In this document: positions 35,553 through 44,529 of the stretch, one piece after another
Layout of the letters: each line of letters opens with the position of its first letter
Numbering within the stretch: position 1 is the first letter of the stretch
DNA from: Clostridia bacterium
GTDB taxonomy: Bacteria; Bacillota; Clostridia; Christensenellales; Borkfalkiaceae
Assembly: GCA_017396365.1 (NCBI GenBank)
Contig: JAFQMD010000026.1
Span: 1-64,000, forward strand
Reading direction: 5' to 3'
DNA: 64,000 nucleotides
The notes under the pieces: generated by a model
What the model saw: only the letters and a program-made list of their open reading frames with translations
What the model was told of the DNA's origin: nothing
The model's database searches: none
Made by a program: the position numbers and the translations under genes

Positions 35553-38500
35553 ATGATGAAATTCATTAAAGCAACATTAAAGATATTGCTCGTAGTATGT
35601 TTTAGCATTTGCGCAATGTCTTTAGCTTTAGCGTGTGATCCTTCAAGCGAATCAAACTCGCCGAAGACCTACACGGTAACCTTTGACGCAAACGGCGGTA
35701 GCGCAGTTGATAGCGCAACCGTAAACGAAGGCGAAAAGGTAGAAAAGCCTGCTGACCCAACAAAAGAACATTATTCTTTTGACGGTTGGTTAAACGGCGA
35801 AACCGCTTGGGACTTTGGAAGCGACGTGGTTAACGCTGATCTTACTTTAAAGGCAAAGTGGACGGCTAAAACTTATTCGGTGGTATTCGTTGACTTTGCG
35901 AGTGAAGAGACTACGCTTACTTATACGGTTGAAAACGCAAGTGACTTTGTTCTTCCTGCTGTTCCAACCGCTCCAGCTGGCTACGAAAACGCAAGATGGA
36001 ACAAAGAATTAGAAGATATTTTAGTATATTCTGAAACTCCTGTTCGCGTTGAAGCAGTAGCAGACGGAGTTCAATGTTTAGTTACGTTGCTTAACGAAGA
36101 CGATAGCGAATTCGATTCGTTTACCGTCGCTTACGGCGATTTAATAGAAGCGCCAAGCGTAAACCCAAGCAAAGATTATTATAATTTTGCAGGCTGGTTT
36201 AACGGCGCTGACGCATGGGATTTTGCAAATGACGTTGTAAATAGCGAATTGACTTTAAAGGCTCAATTTACTGCTAAAGAATATCCAGTAGTATTCGTTG
36301 ATTTTGCAGGCGGAGAAACCACGCTTACTTATACGGTTGAAAACGCAAGTGAATTTGCTCTTCCTAGTGTTCCTACCGCTCCAGAAGGTAAGGAAAACGC
36401 AAGATGGAACAAAGAATTAGAAGATATTTTAGTATATTCTGAAACTCCTGTTCGCGTTGAAGCAGTAGCAGACGTTATCGTTTTATCAGTAGAGTTAGTT
36501 CAAGTTGACGGCTCTGCAATTGACGAAGTAGAAGTCAACTATGGCGAAACTTTAAACGCTATTGAAATTATGCCTAAATTAGACGGCTATATTTTCAAGT
36601 ACTGGACTTTAAACGGCGAAGAGTTCGATTTTGCTACTCCTGTTAAATCTGAAATTTCTCTCGTTGCTAACTGGTATAAACTAGACGAAACTTTTACAAA
36701 ATCTGTAATTTTCTCTGCAGAAGACGTTAAAGAAAACGCAACGACGTCAACGGAATGCAGTAGTATGAATATTCTTGATAACGTAGGTTGGTACTATGAT
36801 ACTGATTATATAGATTACAATTTACCAGGTGGTTCTGTAGAAAAGGGTACGCTTTTAGCTAAGGTTGCTCAATTCGTATTTGATAAAGCCACAGGAACAG
36901 TAACTGTTGAATTACCTAAAATAAATTATAAGTTATATTCAAAAGTAGATTTTGGTTTCATGATGGCGGCAGAAAACGGTCTTACTAGTGTGAGTGTTAA
37001 CGGAGTTTCTGTTCCTCACTATGATTATAGAACTGTAAGTGTAGTTACGAACGGAGACGTTACGACTGCTAGGTTGTATTACACAATGAAGGATTCAACT
37101 AATAGTGAATATCTTCCTGTAGATATTCCTCTTAGCCAAGCTGTTATTTATGGATTAGAGGGTATAAAGTTGTCGTTTGCGACAGAGGGTTACGCTTGGA
37201 TAAAAATATCTCAAATCCACGGAACTACGAATATAATTGATTATATGCCTGAAATTAAAAGCGCGCTTGCTGATATCGAAAGCAATCCTGACGACGCAGA
37301 CGCAGTAAGAAAATACTTAGACGCTGTACGTTATATGAACGAATACGACAGAGTAGCGGTTGAAAGACTTTTATACGTTACAGTTGCAGTCGATAATTTC
37401 CTTGTAAATGCAGTTGTAAACGCTCAGTTAGGTTCTGCTGCTCAAGTTTCGGCAATCGAAGAATATCGCGCATTCCATAACAGCCTTAGCGCAGACGAAA
37501 AAGAAACTGAAGAACATAAGGCAAACGTTGCAAGAGTAAACGCTGTAATAGTAATTCCTCAAACTTCAGCAATTAACGCTGTAAAATCAATTGAATCAAG
37601 CGCAAGCAACTACTCTAATGTAGTAATAAATAGCAATAGTAAATTTGCAGATTCTACAAAGTATCCATACACAACTTTCTCTTATTCAAACGGCAATACT
37701 GAAAGCGCTACGTTTACGTTAAACCCAATCAATTTCTCTGCTTACGAAGAAGTTTACTTTGGTATTGCTCACGCTATGACCTATAGTGAAGGTGGTAGTA
37801 TGACAATTGCGGGACAAACGTTCAACATTACTAAGTTGGGCGGATATACGTATCGTATGAAAGCAACTGTTAAAAACGGTGTGTTAACCGTAACGGATGA
37901 TGGTTCGCAGTCGGCTGATATGGTGGTTGAACCATACTTTATACAAGTTACTTTAAGTGAAAACGTATTAAACGGTTCAGAAAGTTTAGTTATTGAATTT
38001 GCTACTGGTGACAGTTACTCTTGGCTTGAAGTTACTAATATGATTGCGACTAAAATGGTACAACAGATTTCTACGAGTAAAATCGCAAATCAGCCGTCTG
38101 CTACTGGATGTAAGCAAAACGGCGTAACTCCAAACGATAAAATAGTTAAGTTGGATTCGTTTGTAAGTTCTTATTCTCAATCTTACTGGACACTTTTTAG
38201 AACTGCTGAGAATAACAATTTTGACGGAGTAGTATCATTTGCAAAGGTTAATTATAACGATTACGAAGAAGTCTATTTCGGTATGTATCTTTTGTTAGAC
38301 GCTGAAGCATGGGATCCATTAGCACATCAAACGGCAGTGATAACTATAAACGGTCAATCTTGGACTATAACAAGTAATCCGCAGGAATACTGGTATAAAG
38401 TGAAAGTGTCTAATGGTGTTTTAACCGTTGTAACTGATAAAGATGGAAACTTGGGACAAAAAGTATTAGAAGTTGAGCTTTCAACAAGCGTACTTAACGG

Positions 38501-38597
38501 AACTGAAGCATTGTCAATTAGTTTCAACTTTAGCGCTTACGCAGAAATGCAAACAACCGAAATGCAAGCGTCAAATTTTGTTGATTTTATCGTATAG
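35553..38597 (+). CDS. InlB-repeat surface lipoprotein with C-terminal sandwich modules
   Basis: 1014 aa. AAAGGAG lies 7 nt before the ATG. The signal peptide ends LALACDPSS, a lipobox. Three to four InlB/Listeria-Bacteroides repeats follow (TYTVTFDANGGSAV, HYSFDGWLNGE, YYNFAGWFNG, YIFKYWTLNGE). Two of them form a 136-residue tandem unit containing an 82-bp perfect DNA repeat. From about residue 385 it matches the C-terminal third of the 2212-aa protein: sandwich with INYKLYSKVDF, helical linker (SAIEEYRAFHNSLSADE) and two sandwich modules. It probably anchors glycan-binding modules at the membrane. It has no catalytic domain that I can recognise. Its 3' end shares the near-identical segment with 34681-35146. 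Confidence 0.75.
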   Translation: MMKFIKATLKILLVVCFSICAMSLALACDPSSESNSPKTYTVTFDANGGSAVDSATVNEGEKVEKPADPTKEHYSFDGWLNGETAWDFGSDVVNADLTLKAKWTAKTYSVVFVDFASEETTLTYTVENASDFVLPAVPTAPAGYENARWNKELEDILVYSETPVRVEAVADGVQCLVTLLNEDDSEFDSFTVAYGDLIEAPSVNPSKDYYNFAGWFNGADAWDFANDVVNSELTLKAQFTAKEYPVVFVDFAGGETTLTYTVENASEFALPSVPTAPEGKENARWNKELEDILVYSETPVRVEAVADVIVLSVELVQVDGSAIDEVEVNYGETLNAIEIMPKLDGYIFKYWTLNGEEFDFATPVKSEISLVANWYKLDETFTKSVIFSAEDVKENATTSTECSSMNILDNVGWYYDTDYIDYNLPGGSVEKGTLLAKVAQFVFDKATGTVTVELPKINYKLYSKVDFGFMMAAENGLTSVSVNGVSVPHYDYRTVSVVTNGDVTTARLYYTMKDSTNSEYLPVDIPLSQAVIYGLEGIKLSFATEGYAWIKISQIHGTTNIIDYMPEIKSALADIESNPDDADAVRKYLDAVRYMNEYDRVAVERLLYVTVAVDNFLVNAVVNAQLGSAAQVSAIEEYRAFHNSLSADEKETEEHKANVARVNAVIVIPQTSAINAVKSIESSASNYSNVVINSNSKFADSTKYPYTTFSYSNGNTESATFTLNPINFSAYEEVYFGIAHAMTYSEGGSMTIAGQTFNITKLGGYTYRMKATVKNGVLTVTDDGSQSADMVVEPYFIQVTLSENVLNGSESLVIEFATGDSYSWLEVTNMIATKMVQQISTSKIANQPSATGCKQNGVTPNDKIVKLDSFVSSYSQSYWTLFRTAENNNFDGVVSFAKVNYNDYEEVYFGMYLLLDAEAWDPLAHQTAVITINGQSWTITSNPQEYWYKVKVSNGVLTVVTDKDGNLGQKVLEVELSTSVLNGTEALSISFNFSAYAEMQTTEMQASNFVDFIV
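35985..36066 (+). repeat. 82-bp perfect direct repeat, copy 1 (partner 36393-36474)
   Basis: The 82-bp segment is identical to 36393-36474, 408 bp (136 codons) apart and in frame. It encodes ENARWNKELEDILVYSE and following residues of the InlB tandem unit. Confidence 0.9.
36393..36474 (+). repeat. 82-bp perfect direct repeat, copy 2
   Basis: Identical to 35985-36066. Absence of even silent differences points to recent tandem duplication or conversion. Confidence 0.9.
38101..38566 (+). repeat. Near-identical coding repeat, copy 2 (partner 34681-35146)
   Basis: See the partner entry. Homology begins about 20-90 bp upstream with more mismatches and stops abruptly after 38566, where the last ~10 codons differ. 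Confidence 0.9.
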
Positions 38598-38786
38598 TTT
38601 ATTAAAACTAAGTAAAATTTCTTAACTAATTAAACCTTATGGAAACGGGGTAAATCCACGAAATTTACCTCGTACCGTAAAATTTTAATCGTTATTGAAT
38701 ACGTAACAAGCGAGATATATTCGCTCGTAGAAATAACCGAGGCGTACGCGATAGTAAGCATTGAGCCTGTTATTTAAAAATAAAAT

Positions 38787-38822
38787 AAAAAATGTGGAAA
38801 TACGTTTATTTCCGCATTTTTT
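38787..38822 (+). terminator. Intrinsic terminator of region D
   Basis: A 16-bp stem with one wobble (AAAAAATGTGGAAATA / TATTTCCGCATTTTTT), 4-nt loop and T-run. It lies 190 nt after the 1014-aa gene. Confidence 0.85.
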
Positions 38823-38860
38823 AAATTTTAGAATAACAATATAATAAACTATAAAAATAC

Positions 38861-38887
38861 CGTAGGGGAGGGGCTTGCCCCTCCCTT
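38861..38887. repeat. 27-bp palindromic element, copy 1
   Basis: Arms GGGAGGGGC / GCCCCTCCC around TT, with a CGTAG edge. The full 27 bp is the exact reverse complement of 60532-60558. It is much more G/C-rich than its surroundings. Confidence 0.85.
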
Positions 38888-38921
38888 AAGTTATAAAAAT
38901 TATAAAAATTTTAATATATAA

Positions 38922-38950
38922 TTGCAAAATACAGAGTATTTTGTTAAAAT
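38922..38950 (+). promoter_or_regulatory. Promoter for the GH28 gene cluster
   Basis: TTGCAA (38922-38927), 17-bp spacer, TAAAAT (38945-38950). The start codon at 38997 follows after 46 bp. Confidence 0.6.
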
Positions 38951-38996
38951 AGTTTTATAAAATTATTTTGGGGTTTTATAACGCTTTAATTTAATT

Positions 38997-40259
38997 ATGA
39001 CAAATGATTTAAGAGAAAAATTTCCCGATGGAACGCCGATTGACGAGTGGTTTTATCACGCTGAAATTCCAACGCTATCAAGTCTTGGAAAGCAGTATTT
39101 AGCAACCGACTACGGCGTTTTATCGGACGGAAAAGTTCAAACTGAAAAATTGCAAAAATTGATAGACGACGTATCTTGCTCAGGCGGTGGGGTTATCGTG
39201 ATTCCCAAAGGCGTTTTCTATTCGGGCGCGCTGTTTTTTAAAAAAGGCGTAAATCTTTACGTTGAAGAAGGTGGCGTTTTAATGGGTAGCGACGATATTT
39301 CCGATTATCCCGTTTGCCAAACGAGAATTGAAGGCGAGTGTTGTAATTACTATCCCGCGCTTATCAACGCCGACTCTTTAGACGGGTTTATAATGTGTGG
39401 AAAAGGCGTTATTGACGGTAACGGCTTGCGCTCTTGGAAAGCCTTTTGGAATAGACGTAAATGGAATCCGTCTTGCACGAACAAAGACGAGCAAAGGGCA
39501 AGGCTTTTATTCCTTTCAAACTGCAATAACGCGCTTATAGCGGGACTTACTTTACAAAATTCTCAGTTTTGGACAACTCATATATACAAGTGTAAACGCG
39601 TTAAATTCATAGGCTTAAAAATAGTTTCTCCAAGCCAACCTATTCCGTCCCCAAGCACGGACGCCATTGATATTGACGTTTGCTCGGAAGTTTTGGTAAA
39701 AAACTGTTATATGGCGGTAAACGACGACGGCGTAGTTTTAAAAGGCGGTAAAGGACCGTGGGCAGACCAAAGCGAAGACAACGGTATAAACGAGCGCATT
39801 TTGGTTGAAGATTGCGAATACGGTTTTTGTCACAGCGCTATAACTTGCGGTTCGGAGTCGGTTCATAACAAAAACGTTTTAGTCCGTAGGATAAAACTTA
39901 ACAAAATTTGGCAACTTATGCATTTTAAACTCCGTCCCGACACTCCGCAAACTTACGAGTATATTACGGTTGAAAACGCGCAAGGTGAACTTACGGGCAG
40001 TTTTATAAATATCAACCCGTGGACTCAGTTTTTTGACTTAAAGGGTAGGACGGATAAGCCTGTTTCAACCGTTAGAAACATAACTGTAAAAAACTGTAAC
40101 TGCACTTGCGAGGCGTTTTTCAACGTTTCAAAGAGTAAAGATTACAATTTGTACGATTTTATACTCAAAGATATAGACGTAAAGACTACAAGCGACTACA
40201 ACGGATACGATTCCGTGCAGAATTTAATTACTAATAATTTAAAGGTGGAAAAAATATAA
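38997..40259 (+). CDS. GH28 polygalacturonase-family glycosidase
   Basis: 420 aa, no signal peptide. The right-handed beta-helix begins with the usual DYGVLSDG and SGGGVIVIPKGVF and SGALFFKKGVNLYVEEGGVLMGS. Four GH28 sites are present in slightly altered form: STDAID (D222; NTD in classical enzymes), NDDG (D243, D244), FCHSA (H279; GHG) and RIK (298-300). The altered NTD and GHG sites suggest exo-action or specificity for rhamnogalacturonan-type rather than plain homogalacturonan, which is an inference. The stop codon overlaps the esterase start by 1 nt. A cytoplasmic place implies action on imported GalA-containing oligosaccharides. No clear RBS was found upstream of the ATG; the promoter at 38922 is close. 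Confidence 0.85.
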   Translation: MTNDLREKFPDGTPIDEWFYHAEIPTLSSLGKQYLATDYGVLSDGKVQTEKLQKLIDDVSCSGGGVIVIPKGVFYSGALFFKKGVNLYVEEGGVLMGSDDISDYPVCQTRIEGECCNYYPALINADSLDGFIMCGKGVIDGNGLRSWKAFWNRRKWNPSCTNKDEQRARLLFLSNCNNALIAGLTLQNSQFWTTHIYKCKRVKFIGLKIVSPSQPIPSPSTDAIDIDVCSEVLVKNCYMAVNDDGVVLKGGKGPWADQSEDNGINERILVEDCEYGFCHSAITCGSESVHNKNVLVRRIKLNKIWQLMHFKLRPDTPQTYEYITVENAQGELTGSFININPWTQFFDLKGRTDKPVSTVRNITVKNCNCTCEAFFNVSKSKDYNLYDFILKDIDVKTTSDYNGYDSVQNLITNNLKVEKI

Positions 40260-41287
40260 TGAAAAGCATAAATATCGATACCTTACACGAAGACCTTTTA
40301 AAAAAAGACCGCCTACTTTCCTTTGATGAAAGCAAAGATTATCAATCTTGGAAGAAACAAATTAAAGAAAAATATATCGAACTTTTAGGGCTTGACGAAA
40401 TTGCTAAAAACGCATGCGAAATTAAAGTTGAAGTTCAAGAAACTGTAGAAACAGACGAATATACGAGATATCAATACGTTTTTGAGAGTGAAAAGGGGTG
40501 TAAAGTTCCTTGTTATTTACTTATTCCAAAAGACGGCAAGGAAAAACATCCCGTTTGCATTTGTTTGCAAGGGCACACTACGGGTTTTCACATTTCAATC
40601 GGCGAGAAAAAGTACGACGAGGACGAAATTTCTCTTCAAACGAGTACTTTTGCGCTCGACGCTGTAAAAAACGGTTACGCGGCGCTTGCTATCGAACAGC
40701 GCGGAATGGGTATTAGAACTACTCCGCGCCAAGATAGAGGTCGCGCGCTTACTTGCGGATGTTATCACACGTCAATGACGGCTCTTTTGCTCGGTAGAAC
40801 GATAATCGGCGAAAGAGTATGGGACGTTTCAAAATCAATAGACAGTTTGGCTTATTTTGAAGATAAATTAAACTTAGACGATATAGTTTTAATCGGTACG
40901 TCGGGCGGTGGAACTGCTACATACTATTCTGCGTGCTACGACCAAAGAATTAAGATTGCCGTGCCGACTTGCGCCGTTTGTTCGTTTGATAAGAGCATAA
41001 GCGATTTGTGGCATTGTAGTTGTAATTATGTTCCCGGTATTGCTAAATATTTTGACATGGGCGAACTTGCAACCTTAATTGCGCCGAGAAAACTCTTAGT
41101 TTGCGTTGGCGAAAAAGACCCGATATTCTATTTGGAAGGCAGTAAGGAAGTTTATTCGGTTATAGAAAAAATTTACAAAAAGGAAAACGCTGAAAATAAC
41201 TGTCGTTTTGTAATTTATCCTAATAGACCGCATTATTTTGACAAGGAAATTACCTTTGATAGTTTAAAGGAAATAAGGGAAATTTAA
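40259..41287 (+). CDS. Alpha/beta-hydrolase carbohydrate esterase (acetyl- or methyl-esterase)
   Basis: 342 aa, no signal peptide. Alpha/beta-hydrolase fold with CYLLIPKDGKEKHPVCICLQGHT, the nucleophile elbow GTSGGG (S215), D287 in GEKDPIF and H325 in RPHYF as the likely triad. IEQRGMGIR and RALTCGCYHTS fit the acetyl-xylan-esterase / pectin-esterase-like families (CE7/CE19-type), which open with an ~80-residue helical N-terminus as here. It is translationally coupled to the GH28 gene (TAATG) and is followed with no gap by a GH78 gene, so removal of acetyl or methyl groups from pectin fragments is likely. The exact group removed is not known. Confidence 0.75.
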   Translation: MKSINIDTLHEDLLKKDRLLSFDESKDYQSWKKQIKEKYIELLGLDEIAKNACEIKVEVQETVETDEYTRYQYVFESEKGCKVPCYLLIPKDGKEKHPVCICLQGHTTGFHISIGEKKYDEDEISLQTSTFALDAVKNGYAALAIEQRGMGIRTTPRQDRGRALTCGCYHTSMTALLLGRTIIGERVWDVSKSIDSLAYFEDKLNLDDIVLIGTSGGGTATYYSACYDQRIKIAVPTCAVCSFDKSISDLWHCSCNYVPGIAKYFDMGELATLIAPRKLLVCVGEKDPIFYLEGSKEVYSVIEKIYKKENAENNCRFVIYPNRPHYFDKEITFDSLKEIREI

Positions 41288-43207
41288 ATGAAAGTTTTTG
41301 ATAAAGCAAAATGGATTTGGGTGGATAAAAGCCCCTTAGCCGACAGTTACGGGGAGTTTTTTACAACTTTTAATTACCAAGACGGAGAAGTCGTATGCAA
41401 TATTTCTTGCGATAGCGATTACGTTTTATTCGTAAACGGAAAGGTCATTGCGAGTAATCAATACGGCGACTTCGAGTGGTATAAAATTTATGACACCTTA
41501 GATATAACCGAATTTTTAAAAAAGGGCGAAAACACGCTTGCAGTTTTGGTTTGGTACTTTGGTGAGAACAGTCAAAGATATAAAAAGGCAGATGCAGGGC
41601 TTATATTTGAAGTCGTTTCAAACGGCGAAGTTTTGGCGCAAAGTCAAAAAAGCGTTGTTTCAAGATATAGCAAAACCTATAAAAACGGATTGAAAAAACT
41701 TATAACGAGGCAACTGGGTTTTAGTTTTTTATACGATTCAACCAAAGAAGACGATTGGCAAACGACGGGAAACGGCTTTATAGACAGCGCAGAAATTGAT
41801 AAAAAATGCCAGTTTTATAAGCGTCCTATTGAAAAACAAATACTTTTGCCTAAGGCAAAAATGCAGGTTTTAAAAGCCGAAAATAACTATTATCTTATAG
41901 ATTTAGGCGAAGAAATCGTCGGTTTACCCACCCTTTCGTTAAAAACTGAAAAACAGCAAAAAATTAGAGTTGACTGGGGCGAAGATTTGTTTGAGGGGCA
42001 CGTTCGCAGAATAATCTACGACCGCGATTTCAGTTTTGATTATATTGCAAAGAGCGGTAAAAACGACTATACCAACTATATGCTTAGAATTAGTTGTAGG
42101 TATTTGGAAATTTATTCGGAAGATAAAATTGAACTCGAATATCTCGGCGTAATTCCTCAGGTTTACTCAGTAGAAGAAAAGCCTTACGAGTTGTCTAATC
42201 CGCTCGACCAAAAGATTTACGATTTGTCAGTAAACACCTTAAAAAAGTGTATGATGGAGCATTACGTCGATACTCCTTGGCGTGAGCAATGCCTTTACGC
42301 ATACGATTCTCGAAATCAAATTTTATGCGGGTATTACGCTTTTGAAAATGGCAATATCGACTACGTTAAAGCAAATTTAAAACTAATTGGCGAAGATAGA
42401 CGAGACGACGGTTTGTTGTCTGTTTGTTACCCTTGTGGAAACGATTTAACCATCCCGTCTTTTTCGCTTTACTATATTTTAGCGCTTAAAGAATACTTAG
42501 ACCATACGGGCGATAAAGGCTTGATAATCGACTTATACGCGAAGATTTCAAGTATAATAAGCACTTTTATCGGCAATATGGAAAACGGTTTGGTATGCAA
42601 ATTCGGCTTAGCCAACAACTGGAATTTCTACGACTGGACTGATTATTTAGCGAGTGAAATTTCCATAAAAGCAGATAAAATTCCCGATAGCGCAATTAAT
42701 AGTTTATTTATTATCGCTTTAAAGTGCTTAAAAGAGATAGATAAAAAACTCGGTTATAATTTTAAGTACGACGACTTATTAAACGAGTGTGTCGTTAAAA
42801 CTAAAAAGGCGTTTTTTGTTGAAGAGAAAGGCTTGTTTGAATTACATAGTGGCAAAGGCGAATTTACAGTTTTAGCCAACTCTCTTGCAATACTTGCAGG
42901 CGTCGTATCAAAAAGTGAAAGCGAGCGCATTTGTCAAGCAATAACAGGCGGCGAAATTTTAGACTGTACTCTCAGTATGAAAATTTTAAAATATCAAGCG
43001 TTGCTTTTATCTAACGAAGAGAAATGGGCAAGATGGATAATAGACGAAATTCGCAAAGAATATTCGATTATGATAGGTAGCGGATGTTCGTGCGTATGGG
43101 AAACTATTGATGGAGCAAAGGCGTTTGAAAACGCTGGAAGTCTATGCCACGGATGGAGCGCAGTACCCGTTTATATGTATCACGTGTTAAAAGATTATTT
43201 AAAATAA
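41288..43207 (+). CDS. GH78-like alpha-L-rhamnosidase
   Basis: 639 aa, start codon directly after the esterase stop. N-terminal sandwich: AKWIWVDKSPLADSYGEF, DSDYVLFVNGKVIAS. The (alpha/alpha)6 domain has DTPWREQCLYAYD, which keeps D, E and D at positions 0, +5 and +12 as in the GH78 enzyme at 9226. CVWETIDG provides a likely base, and SLCHGWSA is shared with the protein at 4885. It lacks a signal peptide and the C-terminal sandwich is short or absent. With the GH28 and esterase genes it forms a compact cytoplasmic set for rhamnogalacturonan fragments. Sugar specificity is inferred from family only. Confidence 0.82.
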   Translation: MKVFDKAKWIWVDKSPLADSYGEFFTTFNYQDGEVVCNISCDSDYVLFVNGKVIASNQYGDFEWYKIYDTLDITEFLKKGENTLAVLVWYFGENSQRYKKADAGLIFEVVSNGEVLAQSQKSVVSRYSKTYKNGLKKLITRQLGFSFLYDSTKEDDWQTTGNGFIDSAEIDKKCQFYKRPIEKQILLPKAKMQVLKAENNYYLIDLGEEIVGLPTLSLKTEKQQKIRVDWGEDLFEGHVRRIIYDRDFSFDYIAKSGKNDYTNYMLRISCRYLEIYSEDKIELEYLGVIPQVYSVEEKPYELSNPLDQKIYDLSVNTLKKCMMEHYVDTPWREQCLYAYDSRNQILCGYYAFENGNIDYVKANLKLIGEDRRDDGLLSVCYPCGNDLTIPSFSLYYILALKEYLDHTGDKGLIIDLYAKISSIISTFIGNMENGLVCKFGLANNWNFYDWTDYLASEISIKADKIPDSAINSLFIIALKCLKEIDKKLGYNFKYDDLLNECVVKTKKAFFVEEKGLFELHSGKGEFTVLANSLAILAGVVSKSESERICQAITGGEILDCTLSMKILKYQALLLSNEEKWARWIIDEIRKEYSIMIGSGCSCVWETIDGAKAFENAGSLCHGWSAVPVYMYHVLKDYLK

Positions 43208-43209
43208 AT

Positions 43210-43228
43210 TAGCCTATAAGTTGATTAT
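43210..43228 (+). repeat. Dispersed intergenic motif, copy 5
   Basis: AGCCTATAAGTTGATTATC starts 2 nt after the GH78 stop codon and is identical over 19 nt to copy 1 about 35 kb away. It lies just before the amidohydrolase gene. Confidence 0.75.
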
Positions 43229-43263
43229 CGGCAATTTTGATTGAAATTTTGGGGTTTTACGAT

Positions 43264-44340
43264 ATGGAAAACGTTTACGATTTTCACGTTCATTATACCT
43301 TTGACGTGCCTTTAAAAGAAAAGGTTGAAATTTTTAAAGAAGAGTTTAAAGTAACTAAAACTGAAAAATATTGCTTTTTATCTCTTCCGCATCACGCCCA
43401 CGGCGACGAAGTTAAGTTTGACGCAACTCAAAACGTGGTGGGGTTGTTTTTAAAAAAGACCTTTTCGCCTAACGCGTACGCTTTTGCAGGACTTGAACAT
43501 CCTACTGCAATTTACGATAAGAAAAAGGTCGGGGAAGATTTTTTAAATCAAGCGAAAACTTATATGGCGGTTGGATTTGACGGAATAAAAATGCTTGAAG
43601 GTTATCCGTCTATCGTAAGAAACTGGAATTTAGGAGTTGACGACTGTGTTTACGATAGGTTTTACGCCTATATGGAAGAGAATGGTTTTCCTATCGTAAT
43701 GCATATTGCAAATCCTACTGAAAACTGGGATATTTCCAAAGCGAGCGCAAACGCGATAAAGGAAGGTAGAGTTTACGACGAGACTTATCCGACGAAAAAA
43801 GAGTTGATAGGTCAAGTGTTTAACGTTTTAAAAAAGTTTCCAAAATTAAAACTGACTCTTGCGCACTTTGGATTTTTAAGCGACGATATCAAAAGAGCCG
43901 AAGAATTTTTGTCTTATCAAAGCACTTCTTTTGACGTAACTCCCGGTGGAGAACAACTTATAAAAATGAGTAAAAACTGGGATTTGTGGCTAAATTTTTG
44001 GCAAAAGAATTTGGATAGAATTATTTACGGAACTGATTTTTACGCCTTTCCAAAAGACGAAAAGTGGCAAGAAAACTTTTTGAGAAGACCGTCGTTTATC
44101 CGTTGTTTTTTTGAAACGAATGAAATGCACTCGTACGTTGACGGCGATTTTAAAGGCGTTTTGCTCAGCCAAAAAATGAGAGAGAAAATTTATCGTGAAA
44201 ACTTTATAAAAATACTTGGAGAGCCTAAAAAAATATCAATTGAATTTTTAATTGACGTAGCGAGCGAATTATTGCGTTCAAATAATATAAAAAGCGATAT
44301 TTTAATAGCAGACTTAAAGTATATTTTAGAAAACCTATAA
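43264..44340 (+). CDS. Amidohydrolase-2 family metal-dependent hydrolase
   Basis: 358 aa from the ATG at 43264, preceded by GGGG; the in-frame TTG at 43237 lies upstream of that site and is rejected. The TIM barrel shows the metal-binding pattern of the family: HxH in YDFHVHY, a Lys in GIKMLEG, His in VMHIA and LAHFG, and Asp in YGTDF. Family members include sugar-lactonases and decarboxylases. Next to rhamnosidases, an L-rhamnono-lactonase-like or other sugar-acid step is possible but unproven. It is bounded by inverted copies 5 and 6 of the dispersed motif and may be transcribed with the upstream genes. Confidence 0.8.
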   Translation: MENVYDFHVHYTFDVPLKEKVEIFKEEFKVTKTEKYCFLSLPHHAHGDEVKFDATQNVVGLFLKKTFSPNAYAFAGLEHPTAIYDKKKVGEDFLNQAKTYMAVGFDGIKMLEGYPSIVRNWNLGVDDCVYDRFYAYMEENGFPIVMHIANPTENWDISKASANAIKEGRVYDETYPTKKELIGQVFNVLKKFPKLKLTLAHFGFLSDDIKRAEEFLSYQSTSFDVTPGGEQLIKMSKNWDLWLNFWQKNLDRIIYGTDFYAFPKDEKWQENFLRRPSFIRCFFETNEMHSYVDGDFKGVLLSQKMREKIYRENFIKILGEPKKISIEFLIDVASELLRSNNIKSDILIADLKYILENL

Positions 44341-44354
44341 AACAAAAAAAGACT

Positions 44355-44373
44355 AATAATCGACTTATAGATA
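44355..44373 (-). repeat. Dispersed intergenic motif, copy 6
   Basis: Minus strand reads TATCTATAAGTCGATTATT, 14 nt after the amidohydrolase stop codon and inverted relative to copy 5. Confidence 0.7.
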
Positions 44374-44396
44374 GGTTTTTACTTAAAATAATAGAT

Positions 44397-44434
44397 AAAA
44401 GCGCCTGCCTTTACGCATAAAGACGGACGCTTTT
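44397..44434 (+). terminator. Imperfect terminator after the amidohydrolase gene
   Basis: Outer arms AAAAGCG / CGCTTTTT with an inner CTTT/AAAG stem. Two mismatches lie between them, but a T-run follows, so termination is plausible. Confidence 0.6.
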
Positions 44435-44529
44435 TATATTCTATTTTTAAAATTTTACCGCTTTGGATAAATTTTTCAATTTGTAAAAAAAAACATACAA
44501 ACGCCCATAAAAAAGTAAAAATTTACAAC

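Larger units (their letters stand above)
38598..38996. other. Intergenic region with hairpins, palindrome and promoter
   Basis: No gene. In order: hairpin GGTAAAT/ATTTACC (38649-38669), the terminator at 38787-38822, the palindromic element at 38861-38887, and a promoter at 38922-38950. Confidence 0.6.

Noticed and set aside
35690-36680. Regular repeats as a possible CRISPR array
   Set aside because: Repeats are coding, in frame and 408 bp apart, matching InlB-type protein repeats.
43237-43263. TTG at 43237 as start of the amidohydrolase
   Set aside because: It precedes the likely RBS; the ATG at 43264 starts directly at the family's HxH strand.
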